Positions 62,762-64,000 of a DNA stretch of 64,000 nucleotides are shown piece after piece. The first letter of the stretch is position 1. Each line of letters begins with the position of its first letter. The stretch covers positions 124,001 through 188,000 of the forward strand of contig JABFQY010000002.1 in the NCBI GenBank assembly GCA_013141415.1, written 5' to 3'. The DNA comes from Kiritimatiellaceae bacterium (lineage in GTDB: Bacteria; Verrucomicrobiota; Kiritimatiellia; Kiritimatiellales; Tichowtungiaceae). The notes below the pieces were generated by a model. That model made no database searches. It was given only the letters and a program-made list of their open reading frames with translations, and had not been told where the DNA came from. A program made the translations under genes and the position numbers.

Positions 62762-64000
62762 TTACTTGCGTCCTTTTAAATCAGGTTGTTTTGGAAGATC
62801 CATGCCGGCAGGCATCTGTGAGCTGGATTTTTCAGCTTCGCGTTTGTTAATTGCTTCAATGGCTTTACGGGTTTCAACACCGACAAGGCGGTCGGCAAAC
62901 GACCGGAACTCTGCGCTTTCACGAATCGGATCGTAAACGGCATCCTTCAGCCAGGGCGAAATTTCAGTTCCGCCAAAAAGACTGGCCGCCTGCCCCATAA
63001 AAACAACCGCTTTCCCGGCCTGATTCTGCTGAGCGTAGCAATGGGCCAGAGCCTGATAATAGTCCGGCTTCGGATCAAGTCGCACCAGCTCGACATAATA
63101 CGGAACGGAATTCGAATAATCGCCGCGCGCAAAATGAATCGCGCCGCAGCTTCTCAGCGCCACTGTGTTTTTTGCATCGTTTTCCAGCATCCGCTCAAAC
63201 AGCGTCAGCGCGGTGTTCGTGTTGCCCAGCCCGATCTGCCCGGCCGCGGCAATCGAAAGCACGGTTAAATTATTCGGCTGCTCTTGCAGCATCCGCTCGG
63301 CCAGCACCAATGCGGATGCGCGTTGTCCGCTCTTCTGCAAAGCTTGCAACAGATTCATCTGCAATTCCTGCTTCCAGCCCTCCTGATCCAGCAGGTGGAG
63401 GCATAGCGGCACCGCTTCTGTGTAAAGTCCGCGGCGCATATAAATGCCGACCAGCATCTCCTGCGCAGCCCGGTTGTCCGGCATAACTTGCAGGGCCAGA
63501 CCAAGCCGCTGCATCGCTTCCTCATCAATTCCGCGGCGGCTTAATGCTTCGGCTGAACGCAAGTGGCGTTCAGTTTCCTCCCATTGCCCTAACCGCTGTC
63601 CGATCAGTTCAGGGCTGACACCCAGTGCCTGTGCATTCGGAGTTCCGGCGGAAACAGCGTCCGCTGACCCTCCTTTCCCCATCTGAGTTGCCTTGGCCTC
63701 CCAACGTTTCTGTTCCTTCTCAGACGGTTCCGCCATGCGATTCAGAACCAGCTTCAGCACAAAGAATCCGCCAACCAGTAGCACGACAATCAAACCCGTC
63801 CGCAACAAAAGCATTGCGATGGCCCAGTTGCTGGCACGATTACTGGTCTCGCGGGTGCGGCTCGGACTGTGCCGTGATGTGCGGTTGGTTTGGCGCCCGG
63901 CAGAGCCGGACGCATACTCGTCCGGCGAGCCATCTGCGGTATACCGCGAGTAAAGACCGTGGTCGGCATTCGTCCCTGTAGTTTTTCGGGCGGCTTCAGC
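62762..64000 (-). CDS. Membrane-anchored TPR protein, paralogue C (5' end outside window)
   Basis: The frame stays open from the stop at 62762 to the right edge, so the gene continues beyond the window; at least 412 codons are present. The N-terminal part in view (about 60 residues rich in S, T, R and G) precedes a membrane helix (LLLRTGLIVVLLVGGFFVL) and a series of TPR motifs (NRAAQEMLVGIYMRRGLYTE, NLTVLSIAAAGQIGLGNTNT, KPDYYQALAHCYAQQNQAG). The plan is that of paralogues A and B, though similarity is low. An internal ATG at 63814 would start right at the membrane helix; the open frame upstream makes the longer form more likely. Confidence 0.8.
   Translation of the reverse strand, partial: AEAARKTTGTNADHGLYSRYTADGSPDEYASGSAGRQTNRTSRHSPSRTRETSNRASNWAIAMLLLRTGLIVVLLVGGFFVLKLVLNRMAEPSEKEQKRWEAKATQMGKGGSADAVSAGTPNAQALGVSPELIGQRLGQWEETERHLRSAEALSRRGIDEEAMQRLGLALQVMPDNRAAQEMLVGIYMRRGLYTEAVPLCLHLLDQEGWKQELQMNLLQALQKSGQRASALVLAERMLQEQPNNLTVLSIAAAGQIGLGNTNTALTLFERMLENDAKNTVALRSCGAIHFARGDYSNSVPYYVELVRLDPKPDYYQALAHCYAQQNQAGKAVVFMGQAASLFGGTEISPWLKDAVYDPIRESAEFRSFADRLVGVETRKAIEAINKREAEKSSSQMPAGMDLPKQPDLKGRK

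Overview
This 64-kb window is bacterial, moderately GC-rich and densely coded. Gene content and style point to the PVC group, most likely Kiritimatiellota/Verrucomicrobiota: a DUF128/NrpR-type nitrogen repressor beside gdhA, a tatA-tatC-tatA cluster, a DUF1680 glycosidase, a PpiD-like and a SurA-like chaperone, and many short 'TGTAG + hairpin' repeats in gene gaps. The taxonomic placement is inference; there is no rRNA here.

Layout. 1-5 kb: end of an EamA-type permease, trmO, a hipBA toxin-antitoxin pair with its operator region, an AAA ATPase with a winged helix and a zinc-ribbon protein. 5-8.9 kb: leuS, whose last ~275 bp are repeated downstream with a lipoprotein gene between the copies. 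8.9-16.5 kb: Fic protein, membrane protein, aldo/keto reductase, ABC-F ATPase, a two-gene membrane unit (one gene only 58 codons) and an RhlE-type helicase. 16.6-24.5 kb: the surA-pdxA-rsmA operon extended by a DUF1680 glycosidase, then galM, galK and a polyprenol-phosphate sugar transferase. 24.6-26 kb: tRNA-Pro and tatA-tatC-tatA.

26-45 kb is a nitrogen-assimilation region: a NifA-like activator divergent from gltB, then gltD, gdhA and, divergent from gdhA, nrpR. Between gdhA and nrpR lie two dyads built on TATACGGC, one across the likely gdhA -10 box. Two foreign-looking insertions interrupt the region. The first is a four-helix-bundle (23S IVP-like) gene between gltB and gltD, flanked by TAAAGCC-type repeats. 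The second is a translationally overlapping, A/T-richer three-gene operon at 34.6-39.1 kb: a DNA cytosine-C5 methyltransferase, a protein with two GHKL ATPase modules joined by a coiled coil, and a response regulator whose C-terminus carries an RNxxxH (HEPN-like) motif. No restriction enzyme is next to it. This trio is my best candidate for an undescribed system.

45-64 kb: heavy-metal permease, PpiD-like foldase, RsmB-like methyltransferase, a double-domain nucleoside diphosphate kinase, aspartate-type aminotransferase, a locus where the 3' ends of two convergent genes are duplicated around different cargo genes, an MBL/beta-CASP nuclease, tRNA-Leu(TAG), tRNA-Lys(CTT), tRNA-Leu(GAG), aroC, two paralogous membrane-TPR proteins separated by tRNA-His, comEC with a decayed C-terminal domain, and a third membrane-TPR gene that runs off the right edge.

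Three families of short intergenic repeats recur and are annotated individually: a 15-bp palindrome TTCCAA-N3-TTGGAA (ten copies), hairpins joined to TGTAG/CTACA (eight loci, one inside leuS in frame), and TAAAGCC/TAAGGCC arrays (four loci). All gene calls rest on reading the translations and motifs; no database search was run.
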